NCBI GenBank assembly: GCA_002335605.1
Contig: BEDY01000002.1
Span: 930,001 to 994,000, forward strand
Reading direction: 5' to 3'
Origin: Prillingera fragicola
Lineage: Eukaryota; Basidiomycota; Tremellomycetes; Trichosporonales; Trichosporonaceae
Length of the DNA: 64,000 bases
In this document: piece after piece, positions 10,310 through 20,900 of the stretch
How positions within the stretch are numbered: position 1 is the first letter of the stretch
Layout: each line of letters opens with the position of its first letter
The notes under the pieces: model-generated
Seen by the model: only the letters and a program-made list of their open reading frames with translations
Database searches by the model: none
Told to the model about the DNA's origin: nothing
Position numbers and translations under genes: made by a program

Positions 10310-11476
10310 GCTGCAGTAGCAGTGAAGCGCTAGAGATGGGACTGCATATTAGATGGGGAACACAGGTCAACCAACGTGATACACAATACTGTACTGTAAT
10401 ACCAAAACCCACTACTCCATCATGACCACACGATGCCCGCAATCTATGGCCAAGATGCACACCTCGACCTCCGAATTATCTGGTCAGACTCCGGTGCCAC
10501 TGGCAGGTAGGAGAGATTCAGATGCCGGATCGCGATCACCAGGGGCGTCGCTGGCCTTGTAGCCCGGGCTGGCCGGGACCGAGCCCTCGCTGCCGGCATC
10601 GTCACGACTTGCGGTGCCCGTACAAATGCGAAACAGTACACCGGGCTTGTGTAGATCAGTTTCCGTGGGCAGGCAGTGCAGAGTAGTGTTGTAACGGTTT
10701 CGATGTCGGTGACTTTGGGAGGGCCTTGTTCCCAACAGAGTCTCCGGGGATCTGGGGAGCATGGCTGTCGCACCAGTGCTCACCAACGTGTGTGCTATCC
10801 CCAGACCTGGCCAGACATGCGCAGACACAAAGACTGCCACGTGTGCAGTTCAAAGCGTAGAGGCATTACTGTGCACCAAATTCTCAAAAGCACAAGATGC
10901 CTCCGCCACGTTGGCATCCGCGGGTGTGTTCTGTTGCCCAGTGCCTTCCCCCTTCCTATGTACCTACAAAGAGGTAGTACATACTTGGCAAGAACAAGCT
11001 GTTTAGAAGTGTGTGCCTCTGTATTCGCTTGCCCATCCAGCGCGTCCATTCCGTACGTGCCGTGCCGTACACGCGTACCTCTTCCACCCAATGTGGCACT
11101 TTTATAAACAACAAGCAACAAGCTTGTTGGCGTTTGACGCGACTTGACAACGGTGCTTCACGACGACGTCAGTCGCAAAAGATTTCTGCAGCGAACACGA
11201 AGTGTGCAGCAAGATAGGAGAGGATCATAATCTAGTGTGTGCATCTGCCCAAGCCTGTACGTAGGGTGGTCGAAGATGTACAAATGATTGCCTCTACTGT
11301 GGCGTTGTAATTATAAATACAGCGTTTGTGAAGAAGAAGTTGTGGGTGTGGGATAACTCTCTAGAGCTCCAATTGTCCGCCAATAAAAGGTCCGTTTGTG
11401 GGTGCGCAACCTGCTCCTTTGCAGTGCGCGAATTGTTCATACTACTCGTCGCTCCTCGCGTTTTTGGCTCAGTGGC
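10310..11476. other. Convergent intergenic stretch with a doubtful minus-strand small ORF
   Basis: This stretch separates the 3' ends of ATG101 and the CPL1-like gene. On the minus strand, 10,770-10,484 is open and ends in a Ser/Pro/Asp/Gly-rich tail (DDAGSEGSVPASPGYKASD). That could be the end of a small gene, but no good start or splice chain could be fixed. No RNA gene or repeat was recognised. Confidence 0.3.
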
Positions 11477-12751
11477 TTAGAGGAACGTCTTCTGGCCAGC
11501 GAGGGGGGGAGTGCACGAGGTGCCGTTGCCCGAGAGGGTCCAGCCGGGCGCGCACGACGAGACGACGCACTTGCCGGCGACGCAGGCAACGTTGCCGGCG
11601 CCGTCAATGGCGGTGCAGTCCTGTCCCTCGCCGTCGTTGAGGCAGCCACCGCACGACTCGAGGTTGGACAGGGTGTTGACGCACTCGAACGCGTTGTCGT
11701 TGCCGCCGACCGAGCAGATCGACTGGCCAGGGCCGCAGAGGGGGAGGTTGATGTCGCGCTTGCGCTTGCCCGAGGGGACGACGCAGTTGCAGCCCGAGTC
11801 GAGGGTTCCGCCGTCGCGGCGGCAGTCCCACTGAGCGTAGCACGAGCACTTGATGCAGCGGCAGTTCTTGTCGACACCCTGGCCGCGGCGAGCGCACGAC
11901 TGGATCTTGGCCTCGTCGGTGCACTGGCCGACAACGGGGGGAACGGGGGTGGGGGGCTCGCAGACGCACTTGGCGTTGCAGCCGTGTCCGACCTTCCAGC
12001 ACTTTGCAATCTTGGAGGCGTCCTTGCACGAAGTCCAGCCACCGGGAACAGTAGGCTTGCCAGGAATGCAGTTGCACTTGGCGTCGGTGGCCATGCCCTT
12101 CAGGTAGCACTTGGCAATGCAAAGACGGTCCTCGCAAACAGTAGGGGGAGGAGTGGGGTCCTCGCAGACGCAGCGGGCGTTGCAGCCCTTGCCGACCTTC
12201 CAGCAGTTGCCGACCTTGGTAGGGTTGTTGCACGAAGTCGAGCCACCGGGAATCTCGGGCTTGCCAGAGATGCACTCGCACTTGTTGTTGACACTCTTGC
12301 CCTTGAGGGCACAGCAGGCCTTCTTGTAAAAGTCGGTGCAGCGAGCGGGCTCAGTAGGCTTGCTGGTGTAGCACTTGCAAGCATCGAAAAGACCAGTACC
12401 GGCGTTACCTCCCTTGTCCCAGCAGTCGGCGAGGCACGAAGGGACAATGCAGCGCGACCATCCACCGCCGTTGGGCTGGGTGAAAGTGTCGCGAGACTGG
12501 AACCACGACCCGAGGTCGCAGGAGCAGTCGTCACGCATCTTCTTGCCGAGGACCCAGCAGCAAGCGCGGTTCGCGTTCGAGCAGGTCTTGGAGCCTCCCG
12601 ACGAGTGGCCCCAGTTGAGGAAGGTACGCTCCGACAGGCGGTTGAGGTAGCTCGCGGGCATGGGCGACGCGGTGCGGTCCTCAACGGCGTCCTGCGCAAA
12701 GACGGCGAGGGGAATGGACAGGAGTCCGAGGGCAATGCTGGTGAGCTTCAT
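11477..12751 (-). CDS. Secreted cysteine-rich protein with C-terminal CPL1-like domain
   Basis: The 424-residue protein starts with a clear signal peptide (MKLTSIALGLLSIPLAVFAQ). The first ATG in the frame (12,964) lies in leader-like sequence and was rejected for this reason. The mature chain is Cys-rich: a first module (residues ~57-127), two tandem ~63-residue modules (138-200 and 206-268), a short Cys module (277-322), then a dibasic KRKR (329-332) and a C-terminal domain (337-413) with CGPGQSICSV, ECVNTLSNLESCGGC and CVVSSCAPGW. This last pattern is the basidiomycete CPL1-like domain, known from the secreted Cryptococcus protein CPL1, which influences capsule and host immune signalling. 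Role here is unknown. It is an intronless gene with a TATA-containing upstream region. Confidence 0.88.
   Translation of the reverse strand: MKLTSIALGLLSIPLAVFAQDAVEDRTASPMPASYLNRLSERTFLNWGHSSGGSKTCSNANRACCWVLGKKMRDDCSCDLGSWFQSRDTFTQPNGGGWSRCIVPSCLADCWDKGGNAGTGLFDACKCYTSKPTEPARCTDFYKKACCALKGKSVNNKCECISGKPEIPGGSTSCNNPTKVGNCWKVGKGCNARCVCEDPTPPPTVCEDRLCIAKCYLKGMATDAKCNCIPGKPTVPGGWTSCKDASKIAKCWKVGHGCNAKCVCEPPTPVPPVVGQCTDEAKIQSCARRGQGVDKNCRCIKCSCYAQWDCRRDGGTLDSGCNCVVPSGKRKRDINLPLCGPGQSICSVGGNDNAFECVNTLSNLESCGGCLNDGEGQDCTAIDGAGNVACVAGKCVVSSCAPGWTLSGNGTSCTPPLAGQKTFL
11948..12340 (-). repeat. Tandem ~63-residue cysteine modules
   Basis: Residues 138-200 and 206-268 of the secreted protein are direct repeats. 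Shared landmarks are CxCISGKP / CNCIPGKP, PGGSTSC / PGGWTSC, NCWKVGKGCNARCVCE / KCWKVGHGCNAKCVCE, and a trailing PTP linker. The nucleotide similarity is still high, suggesting a relatively recent or conserved internal duplication. Confidence 0.85.
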
Positions 12752-14918
12752 TGTAGAAGAGCTATTGGTGGGGAGGAGGGGGGTTGAGAATAAAGTGGCG
12801 GTTGAGCAGAAGGTAAAGAGAGTGGGGGTCGGGGCCGGGTGGTTAGACCTAGTCGACAAAGAGAGTGACAGAAAAGAAAGGAGAGAGGCCAGGCCACGGG
12901 ATGTGGCTAGACTTGAGGGGGAGAGAGAGTTAAAGACTTGGGGGGTTGACGTGAGTCCACACACAGCGGATACTTGTTATATATGGTTGGGCTTGTCACG
13001 TTCTGCACGGGGTTAGTACTCGTCCCGCGACATAACCCCAACCATCACTCTGTCCTGCTTCCTACCCCTAAACAAACCGTCTCGGCATGATGGTATGGTA
13101 GGATGGAAAGTGAGCATGGAGAGTATTGGAGCTGTTTCATGAACGCGGTTGTGCCTCGCTCCCCTGGCCGCGGTAATCGTATGGATGGTGTCCCTGGCCA
13201 TAAGGATCCGCAGGATCAGGAAGCACGAAGCGAGGCATGGCCTGACCATTCTATTCCCAGTGTAGCTGTTGTCTGCATGCTCGTTCACACTGTCCTAACT
13301 GCCTAGTATAAACACTGCATTGCCAAACCCGCCGGGAGTCCCGCCACTGGCCACTGGGTGAAGATCCCAAGGGTGGTTCTTTTCCTGGACAACTGTCATT
13401 GTCTCGCTTCGGCGCCACCAGGGCTCTTACCCAATCCTCCGGGCAGCGTGCCGGCCTTGGAGCGGCAATGACACGTTTTGCAGCAATGCTGTTGGTCGGA
13501 TGGACAGCAGACGACGACATGTGGTCCCCTTTCTCTCCTGAAGGTTAAAAGGGGTTCCTCTGCGGTACCTAGGGCAGCCGGGGAACGTTATTGACAGGAG
13601 CGGGACGTCCAGACGCGACTGAGAAATCAAGAAAGCATCCAAGGTCGGGGAACGGAGGCACCGGCCAAAGCTTCAAAGTAAACCTTTTTCCTAGAGTCGT
13701 TTCAGCGTGTCTCTCACTTGTCCTGACTTCTTCTTACCCAAGAAGAGAACGTGCCAACGACTGTCCGACGCGTCTTGTCAGTCGTCGGTGCCAAAGGGTT
13801 CGGATAATTTGCAGATCCGTCCCAGGATCCCAGGGTGGGACTCGGCCAACGATCCAACGAGTGTGTTCTTGACAGCACAATTCACTGGCTGTGCGTGCCA
13901 TCCCCCGAAAGGGTGTCGTGCGCGGTGAGGGGACACCAAACACAGGGCAGCGGACATGGGTCGCACAGGACACAGCGACGCAGACATGGAGTTGGCAGGA
14001 CAATACACAGCGCTAACGCGTATCGGGCCGCGGGCCAACGCCACCCCGAAGCGCCACACTCTAGGTAGAGCTAGTCCGACCCAGGCCACCACACAGGTAG
14101 CAACCGCACACTTCGAGGCGGCGAGAAGCATGACAAGCGCGGGGGGCTGGGCAAGCTTAGCCTCCCCCACCGCGTCCCGTCGGCGCTCCTCACCCGCGGG
14201 CACATTCACTGCGCTCACCGCTGGCTCTGCAACTCACCGAAGTTGCACAGCCCAGCACCACTCAGCCACCGACACTGCCCTGCTTGGCGACCAAACAGCA
14301 CCCCACCTGTATGTGCCCAAGCTAAACCAGATAGGACGCGGCTGTAGTCGCGATCGGCCAGAGGTGCGTTTGAAAAATCCCACACAAACAACCTACTCCA
14401 CGCGTTTCGGGGGCTATCGAACCCCCTTCTTCCGCCTGCGGTAAAGGTCCATGTCCACGACCTACCTGCCCAGAAGGTCGCGTGAGCGCGTAGTCATTGT
14501 ATAATACACTAGGGCGGCGTGTTCCGTTTTGAACTGTCCAGCTCGTCGGAAGCAGAGACCTTCAGGTTGGTCGGTCTCAGGCACAACCGGAGCAATTGCT
14601 AGTAACGGCATCCCGGTCCTGCCCAACGCGTCTGCCCACGCGTGCGCGTTCATACCTGTCGAGTGTTTAATCGAGGTGCTTTGCTATGTAACGTTCTTGC
14701 TCCTCCCCGGGGTTCCAGTCGCCCTTGACGTTAGGTCATCCTCAAACGCGACCTGGACATCGGGAACAGGGTCAACGTCCTTGCTGGCAGGCATCCACAA
14801 TAAGGATCAGTGTTTGGGCTATTCATAGGTTTTGCATAGAAGGCTTGTCCATACAGGTTCAAGCTAGTGAGCGTCCAGCCGCCGGCAGGATCTGTGAGGC
14901 GGACATGCGCGCTCCGCT
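12752..14918. other. Long intergenic stretch upstream of the CPL1-like gene
   Basis: The proximal 250 bp are CT-rich on the minus strand and carry a TATATAA element at about 12,976-12,984, some 230 bp upstream of the ATG. The remaining ~1.9 kb has open frames on both strands (for example 13,956-14,444 plus and 14,218-13,778 minus). None shows a recognised domain, biased composition or splice chain. No RNA gene was accepted here. Confidence 0.45.
12976..12984 (-). promoter_or_regulatory. Probable TATA box of the CPL1-like gene
   Basis: The minus strand reads CCATATATAACAAG here, a consensus-like TATA element followed by a CT-rich leader and the signal-peptide ATG at 12,751. A strong TATA box fits a regulated secreted-protein gene. 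Confidence 0.5.
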
Positions 14919-17095
14919 TTAGTAGTATGTTGGTCGCTTCTGCTGCTGCGCTGCGTATGTCCTCTGTATCCGCGGTTAGCAGTGGACGTACCAGATGGAG
15001 ATCACACTCACGTAAGCAGCGAAGGCGAATGCGATAAAGGCCAGGACGCCGATCATCTGAGAATTTGGGTCAGCAAAATCATTCCTCGCGTCGTGGTCAC
15101 AATGCTAACCTTGAGCAACCACAGGAACCAGCTCACGGCGCCGCCAGAGCTGCCAGCAGGCTTGGGAGGACGCTGCGGAGCCTGGACCTTCTTTCCGTTC
15201 TTTCCGGCGGCAAAGACTGCTTGCTCGGGCTCATCGCGGTACTGCTGGTACAGAGTCCCAGAGTTGGTATTAACGGTGACAATGCTGGAGACAGTCAGCG
15301 CCTACCTCGTACGCGACACTCACTCGTGGTTGTCAGTCACATCGCCAGTCACCGCACTAAACCCGACATAGGGGAGAGGAGGCAACTTGACGTCAATCTG
15401 GAAACAAGTCTCCCACTTGTCCCACTCCTTGGTGTGCAGCTGGAGCTGGAAGCCCTTGCCTTTCACATAGGTCAGACGCGCCTTGGTAGCAACGTCCCGC
15501 CGGCGGAAACCAACAGAGCAGGCGCCAATCTCGTGGTCCTCGTTGTCGCCTGCAAGGTCATAGGCCGTCTCGCCATCACCAAGCATCGCAGTGACACGCG
15601 GGAAGCTGTACGTGTGACGAGAGTTGGCATACCTGCACGATGTCAGCAACGGCGCCGACTGCACAGGGAATTCGACATGCAGAGCCAAAGGGATCGACAC
15701 GTTAAGCAGGGTCGTTTGAGGGTATAGCACGGCAATCAGGATTCGGAGATGGGTGAGACGGGGCGACCCTCCACTGTCGTCGTCGCCGAACGCCACCGCG
15801 GAAGCGTTTGAAGCCGCCATTGACCGCGGGAATCGGCAAAAAGATCTCTTCCATTGCCACGACAATCTGCGTGACGCAGTTCGTTCCAGAGCAAGCATGA
15901 TCTGCAGGACGGACCTTTGTCGAGGGACACCGCGAATACGACGGCATTGCTCTCGCAAGTCCGAACGCTGCGTCATGATCACATGCAGGCGCGGTTGGGT
16001 TTGGTTAAGGAGTTCAAGTTGCTCAACGTCCCTTCCCACATGAAGGGTTATGACCCAGCAGGCCAATGGTACACCGCACATCCTGAGAAGCTCTCCTCGG
16101 ACATGCCCATGCTGGTCTTCGGCACGTTTTGGCAACGCCAAAGTCATCTCTGAGCATTCCCCAGCATCAACAGTCCACAGCCTGAGGTAGCCACTCTCAA
16201 ACCTGCATGGCGGTTCACACAGCTCCTACGCAGGAATGGGCGGCACAGCGGACTGAAGTTCACCCAGGCAAGCATCATGTTGCCTCGCCAGTCCTACGCC
16301 ACCACAACCCACATCCAGCAGTGACTCACGTGTCAAAGAAGATTCCCAGTCCAGTGAACTTGTCCTGGCTGCCGAAGACGGGGCCGACAACGGCGCGCTC
16401 TTCGGTGATCCACATGGCGAATCCGTCGCCGTACAGCGACGATGCGTGGCCGTCGACCTGTGAATGTCAGTTCCCATTGCCTCCACTTTGCTGCGTCATC
16501 CGCCGTCCTCAACCCCACTCCATCCTCCCACGTCTACGCAAACCCCCGTGCAGCACGCATCATGCAACGTTTCCTCTCCTGCCCACAAGCCACCACGCGT
16601 ACGCACCTTGAACTCGACGTCAATCTGCCAGTTGGGCAAGGTGAGCGGCATGCGGCTCCAGAGCCAACCGCTCTGACTCTGCCTGTCCTGCGTCAAGCGA
16701 ATATGCTTGTTCGTGTTCTTTCCACTAGTCAGCTCCGCTCTCGCCTTCAGTGTAGCCAGTACGCACGACAATGGCATCGCCTCCAAAGTCCCACCTGTAA
16801 CGTCAGCACAGCTCGCCATTGAGAAGGTGAAGCAACGCACCAGCGGTTCTGGAGGTCGGTGTCGACGTAAGGCTGCGCGATCGAGTGCGTCCTCAGTGGT
16901 GTACGCTGCAATTTCAGCTTACCCCCTCGTCACCAAAGCACGTCCTGCTTTGCGCAACAGGCGCGCATCGCAAGAGCCGGGCGACAGGCTCACCTTCTCA
17001 ATCATGTCGGCAACAGCGTTTGACGGCGCGCCAGCCGCAGCCGCGGTGTGCGAGACCGTGAGCGCGAGCACAATCGCGGTAATGGGGTTCAGCAT
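14919..17095 (-). CDS. VIP36/ERGIC-53-type L-type lectin cargo receptor
   Basis: Nine exons (17095-16994, 16905-16841, 16794-16767, 16717-16607, 16457-16330, 15632-15324, 15284-15110, 15056-15012, 14963-14919) give 335 residues in frame. There is an N-terminal signal peptide (ITAIVLALTVSHTAAAA). The legume-lectin domain shows HSIAQPY, WWDFGGDA, IRLTQDRQSQSGWLW, LYGDGFAMWITEERAVVGPVFG, GLGIFFDTY, GDNEDHEIGAC and PYVGFSAVTGDVTDNHDI, matching VIP36 almost motif for motif, including the metal/sugar-binding Asp residues. One transmembrane segment near residues 295-320 precedes a short basic tail ending KRPTYY, resembling the aromatic ER-export tail of VIP36/ERGIC-53. It should cycle between ER and Golgi carrying glycoproteins. 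Intron 5 (697 nt) is far longer than the others (39-149 nt). Confidence 0.9.
15633..16329 (-). other. Unusually long intron of the lectin gene with coding-like antisense sequence
   Basis: Donor ACGTGAGT at 16,329 and acceptor GTGCAG at 15,633 are imposed by the lectin alignment (FFDT|YANSR). The 697 nt interval is open on the minus strand for its last ~500 nt. On the plus strand it carries a 15,917-16,153 frame with protein-like composition (VRTLRHDHMQARLG, HMKGYDPAGQWYTAHPEKL) ending in a stop. An upstream plus-strand frame (15,753-15,890) could be continuous with it through a frameshift. It may be an inserted or nested gene remnant. Confidence 0.5.
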
Positions 17096-17330
17096 GCTGT
17101 CGATTGCTTGCTCCTGTTTCGCCGAGTCGTTTGTTCTTGGTCGACCTGTTCAACAGTCAAGTCGTCGCGACTAATGTGCCAGCATGGAGGTGGACGTGCT
17201 CGCGTGTCCAGGCACCATCTGTCTTATTGCAGCCCCTCACTTTGTATCAGCACCAACAATTGGTTCCGAGAAAGTGGAGGGATCTTGCTCTGTCAAGTCC
17301 AAAGGTTGCATTCTCAACAATTGCCATGGA
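17096..17330. promoter_or_regulatory. Divergent promoter, lectin / LYR protein
   Basis: Only 235 bp separate the two start codons, so both genes must share this region. A minimal upstream frame (ATGGAATGA) lies immediately before the LYR-protein start. No TATA box was recognised. Confidence 0.5.
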
Positions 17331-17333
17331 ATG
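17325..17333 (+). promoter_or_regulatory. Two-codon upstream ORF overlapping the LYR-protein start
   Basis: The sequence GCCATGGAATGAG contains an ATG in strong context, one Glu codon and a TGA that overlaps the main ATG as ATGA. If the transcript starts upstream of it, ribosomes would have to reinitiate or leak to make the LYR protein. Confidence 0.45.
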
Positions 17334-17764
17334 AGTGCCCTCAAGGCAAAAGGCCCAAGCCTGCAGCACGTAAGTCTGCTCATACAGACACTGCATCAGG
17401 AGCTGACCACGACCTAGTTTATCCTCCAGGCCGAGCTGGTAAAGTCCTACCGCGCCGCCGTGCGGGCGACTCGGCGTGAGTCATCCCTGCACCTTCCGAC
17501 CATGCCAGTGACCTAACGATGCAGCTCTACCAGATCCGCAGACCAGGCGCGAGACGCTCGACTGGCTCCGCAGTGATCTTGAGCGTCTCCGTGGCGAACT
17601 CGACCTCGTGAGTCCTTTCCTTTCCTTACGACGCTAAACCTCACCAGGAGAAGCTGCAAACACACTTGTCCGCCTTCAACCGCAACCTGAAGATCATGGG
17701 CCCCGCCCTCGGCCTCACGGGGCTGAGTGGCACCAACGCAAAGCTCATCGGACGTAAAGCATAG
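17331..17764 (+). CDS. LYR-motif (Complex1_LYR) protein, LYRM2-like
   Basis: Exons 17331-17369, 17418-17475, 17525-17607 and 17648-17764 give a 98-residue protein; introns are 40-49 nt. The N terminus MSALKAKGPSLQHFILQ aligns with the start of LYRM2 (LTLKQFVRRQ). It is followed by the LYR-like segment VKSYRAAVRATR, a WLRSDLERLR helix, and a final helix ending in GPALGL. LYR proteins bind acyl carrier protein and help assemble mitochondrial complexes or Fe-S proteins; LYRM2 is linked to complex I. The canonical Leu-Tyr-Arg is KSYR here. The small size and split exons hide it from simple scans. Confidence 0.75.
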
Positions 17765-17965
17765 ACATACGTGCTGCCAGGTAATTGATAAAATTGTCTC
17801 ATATGCATGGAATAGAAATTGGTGTTGGTACATGGTGCGGGTGGCTACGATAGCTCGCTACTTTGCAGCATCTCGCCGCCGGTGGCGTTCGAGCTTTACC
17901 GACATTTCATGGTGTTCGCCACATCCCGCGAGCCTGAAAGTTAGCCAAAGGCAAGACGGCAAGAC

Positions 17966-20900
17966 TTACTGTGTGGGACGCTCCATTGCCGGCTCTTCCT
18001 CTGTAAAGTATGGCATCTGGAGTGCAGCGTCGGCGAGCAGGCGCTGAGCCGGATCGAACGCGAGCAGCTTCTGTGCCAGGTCAAGCGCACCAGGTGAGAG
18101 CCACTTGGCAAAACTCGCACGGAAACGCGAGGGCACAACCTCCTTGGGACGGACAAGCTCGTACCATGGCAACTCGGTGATGGCCGGCCATGCGTCCTGC
18201 TCAGGTGTGCCGAGAATGGCGTAGATTGCTTCGAGCTGAGAAATCTCGTCCTGGCCCTGGAAGACGGGCTTGGTCGTGAAGATTTCAAGCATGATGCAGC
18301 CTGCTGACCAGGTGTCGACCTCGGGGCCGTAGCAGGTCTCGCCCATCAACAGCTCGGGAGAGCGGTACCACAACGTAATCACACGGTTGGTGTAGTCGTC
18401 CCGCTTGTGCTTGTGGTAGAAACGTGCGAGACCAAAGTCGGCCAGCTTGAGCTCACCATCGCCGTTGAGCAGAATATTGGAGCCCTTCATGTCGCGATGC
18501 AAAATACCGCGGCGGTGCAGGTAGCCAAGGCCGGAGAGCATCTGGTGGTTGAGCGACTTGATGTTGGCGGGTGACAGCTTGACAGTCGGGTGGCCAAGAA
18601 TGCCGGTCAGGTCATGGTTCATGTACTCGAGCACCATGTAGACCGAGCCCTTGGACACCATCATCTCGCGCAGGTAGACAACGTTCGGGTGGCGCAAGGC
18701 TTGAAGCAGCTTGATCTCACGCATAGACGTGACTGGGAAGCCGTCCTTCTCCTGCTCCATGCGGATACGTTTGAGGGCAACAAGAGCGCCATCGGTAACC
18801 GCACGAGCCTTGTACACCTTGCCATACGTGCCCTCACCAACCTGCGCAAGACGCTCATAAGCCTCACCGGCTGCTATAGCCGCGGGTGTGTTCTTGGTCG
18901 GCTCGGCATAGCTGGTTGAGCCTCCATGCGAGGGCGGTGTGGGCAGCGGCGTGGACTGCGAAGGCGCAGTAGACGCAGGTGTGAGCTCACTGCCGCGCAC
19001 GTCGCGCTCATCCTGGGCAATAACAATGTCCTTGGGCCCCTTTGGCGCCTCGGGAGGTGGCTGCCTCATCCACGCCCGCTCGCGAGGTGGTGGCACAAAC
19101 TCGCTGCGAGGTCCCCTTGGTGCGTTCAGAGGTGCTGCTGCATTGGACTTTGCGTGCAGAGAGTGCAGCTCCTGCTGATCCTTGGACAGCTGGGTACGCA
19201 TCGACAGCAGCTGCTGCATCTGGTCCACCTCAAGCGTGCTTGGCGGCCTGCCAAAGTAGTGCACAAGAAACTCGTTGAGCGCGGGGGTGGCGTTCTGCGA
19301 GTACCACTGCGCAAACGCTGCCACAATGTAGGGCGCTATTGTGTGCAGGTGCTGCGTGTACTGGCGCTCCTTGTCTGCTAGGCGTTCAAGAGGTGTGCTC
19401 ATGGCGGGGCTCCATTCGCGAATGCGGAAGGGCTGCGATGCTGCAGCGGGCGCGTCGTCGTCTTCCTCCATGTCCATATCCATGTCCGCTATTTCTGCTG
19501 ATGGCGAACGGGTCCTGGAGGCATGGTCACCGTTGGACGGGGCGGGCTGTGGGTCTTTACTCAAGGCAGTCTTGGTGGAAATTGACTTCCATCCTCCAGC
19601 CTTTGCGGGGCTGTGACCACCCGAGGACCGGACAGGACTGGCATTGGCACCGGATGCACGTCCATTGGGAGGGCCCGAGGGCGGGTATGAGCTGCTAGCA
19701 TTACCATGGCGTGAAGGGAATCCACGCCGAGGAGACTCCGGTCTTCCACGCTCCGACCTTGGCCCAGACGGGGGCGTCAATGGGCGACGATACGGCGACC
19801 TCGCAGGTGGAGGTGAGGGTGAGCGGCTGGCTGGCCGACCCCACTGGCGCATCTTGACGGGCGGAGCTTCAGCGACCTGTGAGAAACGTGGTCCTACGGG
19901 AGGGTTGAAGGTGTTGCGCCCCCATCCTTCACGCGGTGGTGGAACGTTGCGGCCACCTTGGGCCGGCCCCCAACGGTCTCTCTGATCACGAACGTCCCTC
20001 TGATCCCGGTCCTGCCACCCTCCAGAACGGGGACCGTATGCTGGAGGCGGCGATGGCGAGCGTGTCCTCTCACGTCGTCCGTTGGTGCGGGTAGGTTCCA
20101 GACGTGGAGACCCTCGTGGCGGTGGCGAGTACGACATGGAGCGGCGTGGGCTGGATGAGCGACGGCGACGACGAGGTGGTGAAGAGTCACGGGCTCTTTT
20201 AGCATCTGGAAAGTGGGGAGAAGGGGCACGTCTTTTGCTGTCTGGGGGAGGGGAAGGGGAAGCTCGTCGTTTCCGCTCGGGGGAAGGTGATCTCCTCCCT
20301 GGCGACGACGGCCTGACAGTCAGCGGAGTCTCGAAATTTAACATACCTTGCGCGCTCGCTGTCCGAGTCCATATCGCTGCGACGCGAGTATGTATCCCTG
20401 CCGCCATAATCTGGACTTCCACGACGCAAAGCCCGAGGCGCACGCGGTGGGGAAGCGTTCCTTGAGCGCGAACGTTCTCGGCGGCGATCGCTGTCTCGGT
20501 CGTCTGGGGAGACAGCACGGGCGTCATCACGCCGCCTGTCCCATGCTCCACGGTCGTTACGGTCGTTGCGATCACTCCCTGCGCCGCCGCGCCAGTCACG
20601 GTCGCGGTCGTCGTCCCTTCGCCACTGGTTGCCACGGCTGACCTCGGGGCTAGCTCGTCGCTTCTGCTCCATCCGCCGCCGATAATCGCCCCAGCCTCCT
20701 CGGTCGTCGTCCTTTGCGCCACGCCTCCAGCGATTCTCCTTGTCGCGATCTTGATCACTGTCCCTGTCGCGGTCGCCTGCGCGCCGCAAGTCACGCGGAG
20801 GAGAGCTGGCTCGTCTAGGGTCGTCACCGCGGTCGTCGTCGTCGTATCTGCTGCGTCCAGACTGGTTGCCTGAAACGGATGCATTTGGCGGCTCGTAGTA

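Noticed and set aside
9351..10460. 369-codon minus-strand frame over ATG101
   Set aside because: No recognised domain; the plus strand gives the ATG101 fold with consistent splice sites.
11396..12787. Long plus-strand open frame (463 codons) opposite the CPL1-like gene
   Set aside because: Ala/Val/Leu-rich composition is the complement of the Cys-rich coding strand; the minus strand has a signal peptide and domain structure.
12752..12964. Upstream in-frame ATG for the CPL1-like protein
   Set aside because: It would bury the signal peptide behind 71 Ser/Thr/Pro-rich residues encoded by leader-like CT-rich DNA.
14380..14430. tRNA T-arm-like sequence (minus strand GGGGGTTCGATAGCCCCC)
   Set aside because: No matching acceptor stem, D-arm or anticodon arm could be found at the required distance, with or without an intron.
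15320..16147. Reading the lectin intron as coding (275-codon minus-strand frame)
   Set aside because: The alignment to VIP36 requires a direct FFDT-YANSR joint, and the intervening ~500 nt has no lectin similarity.
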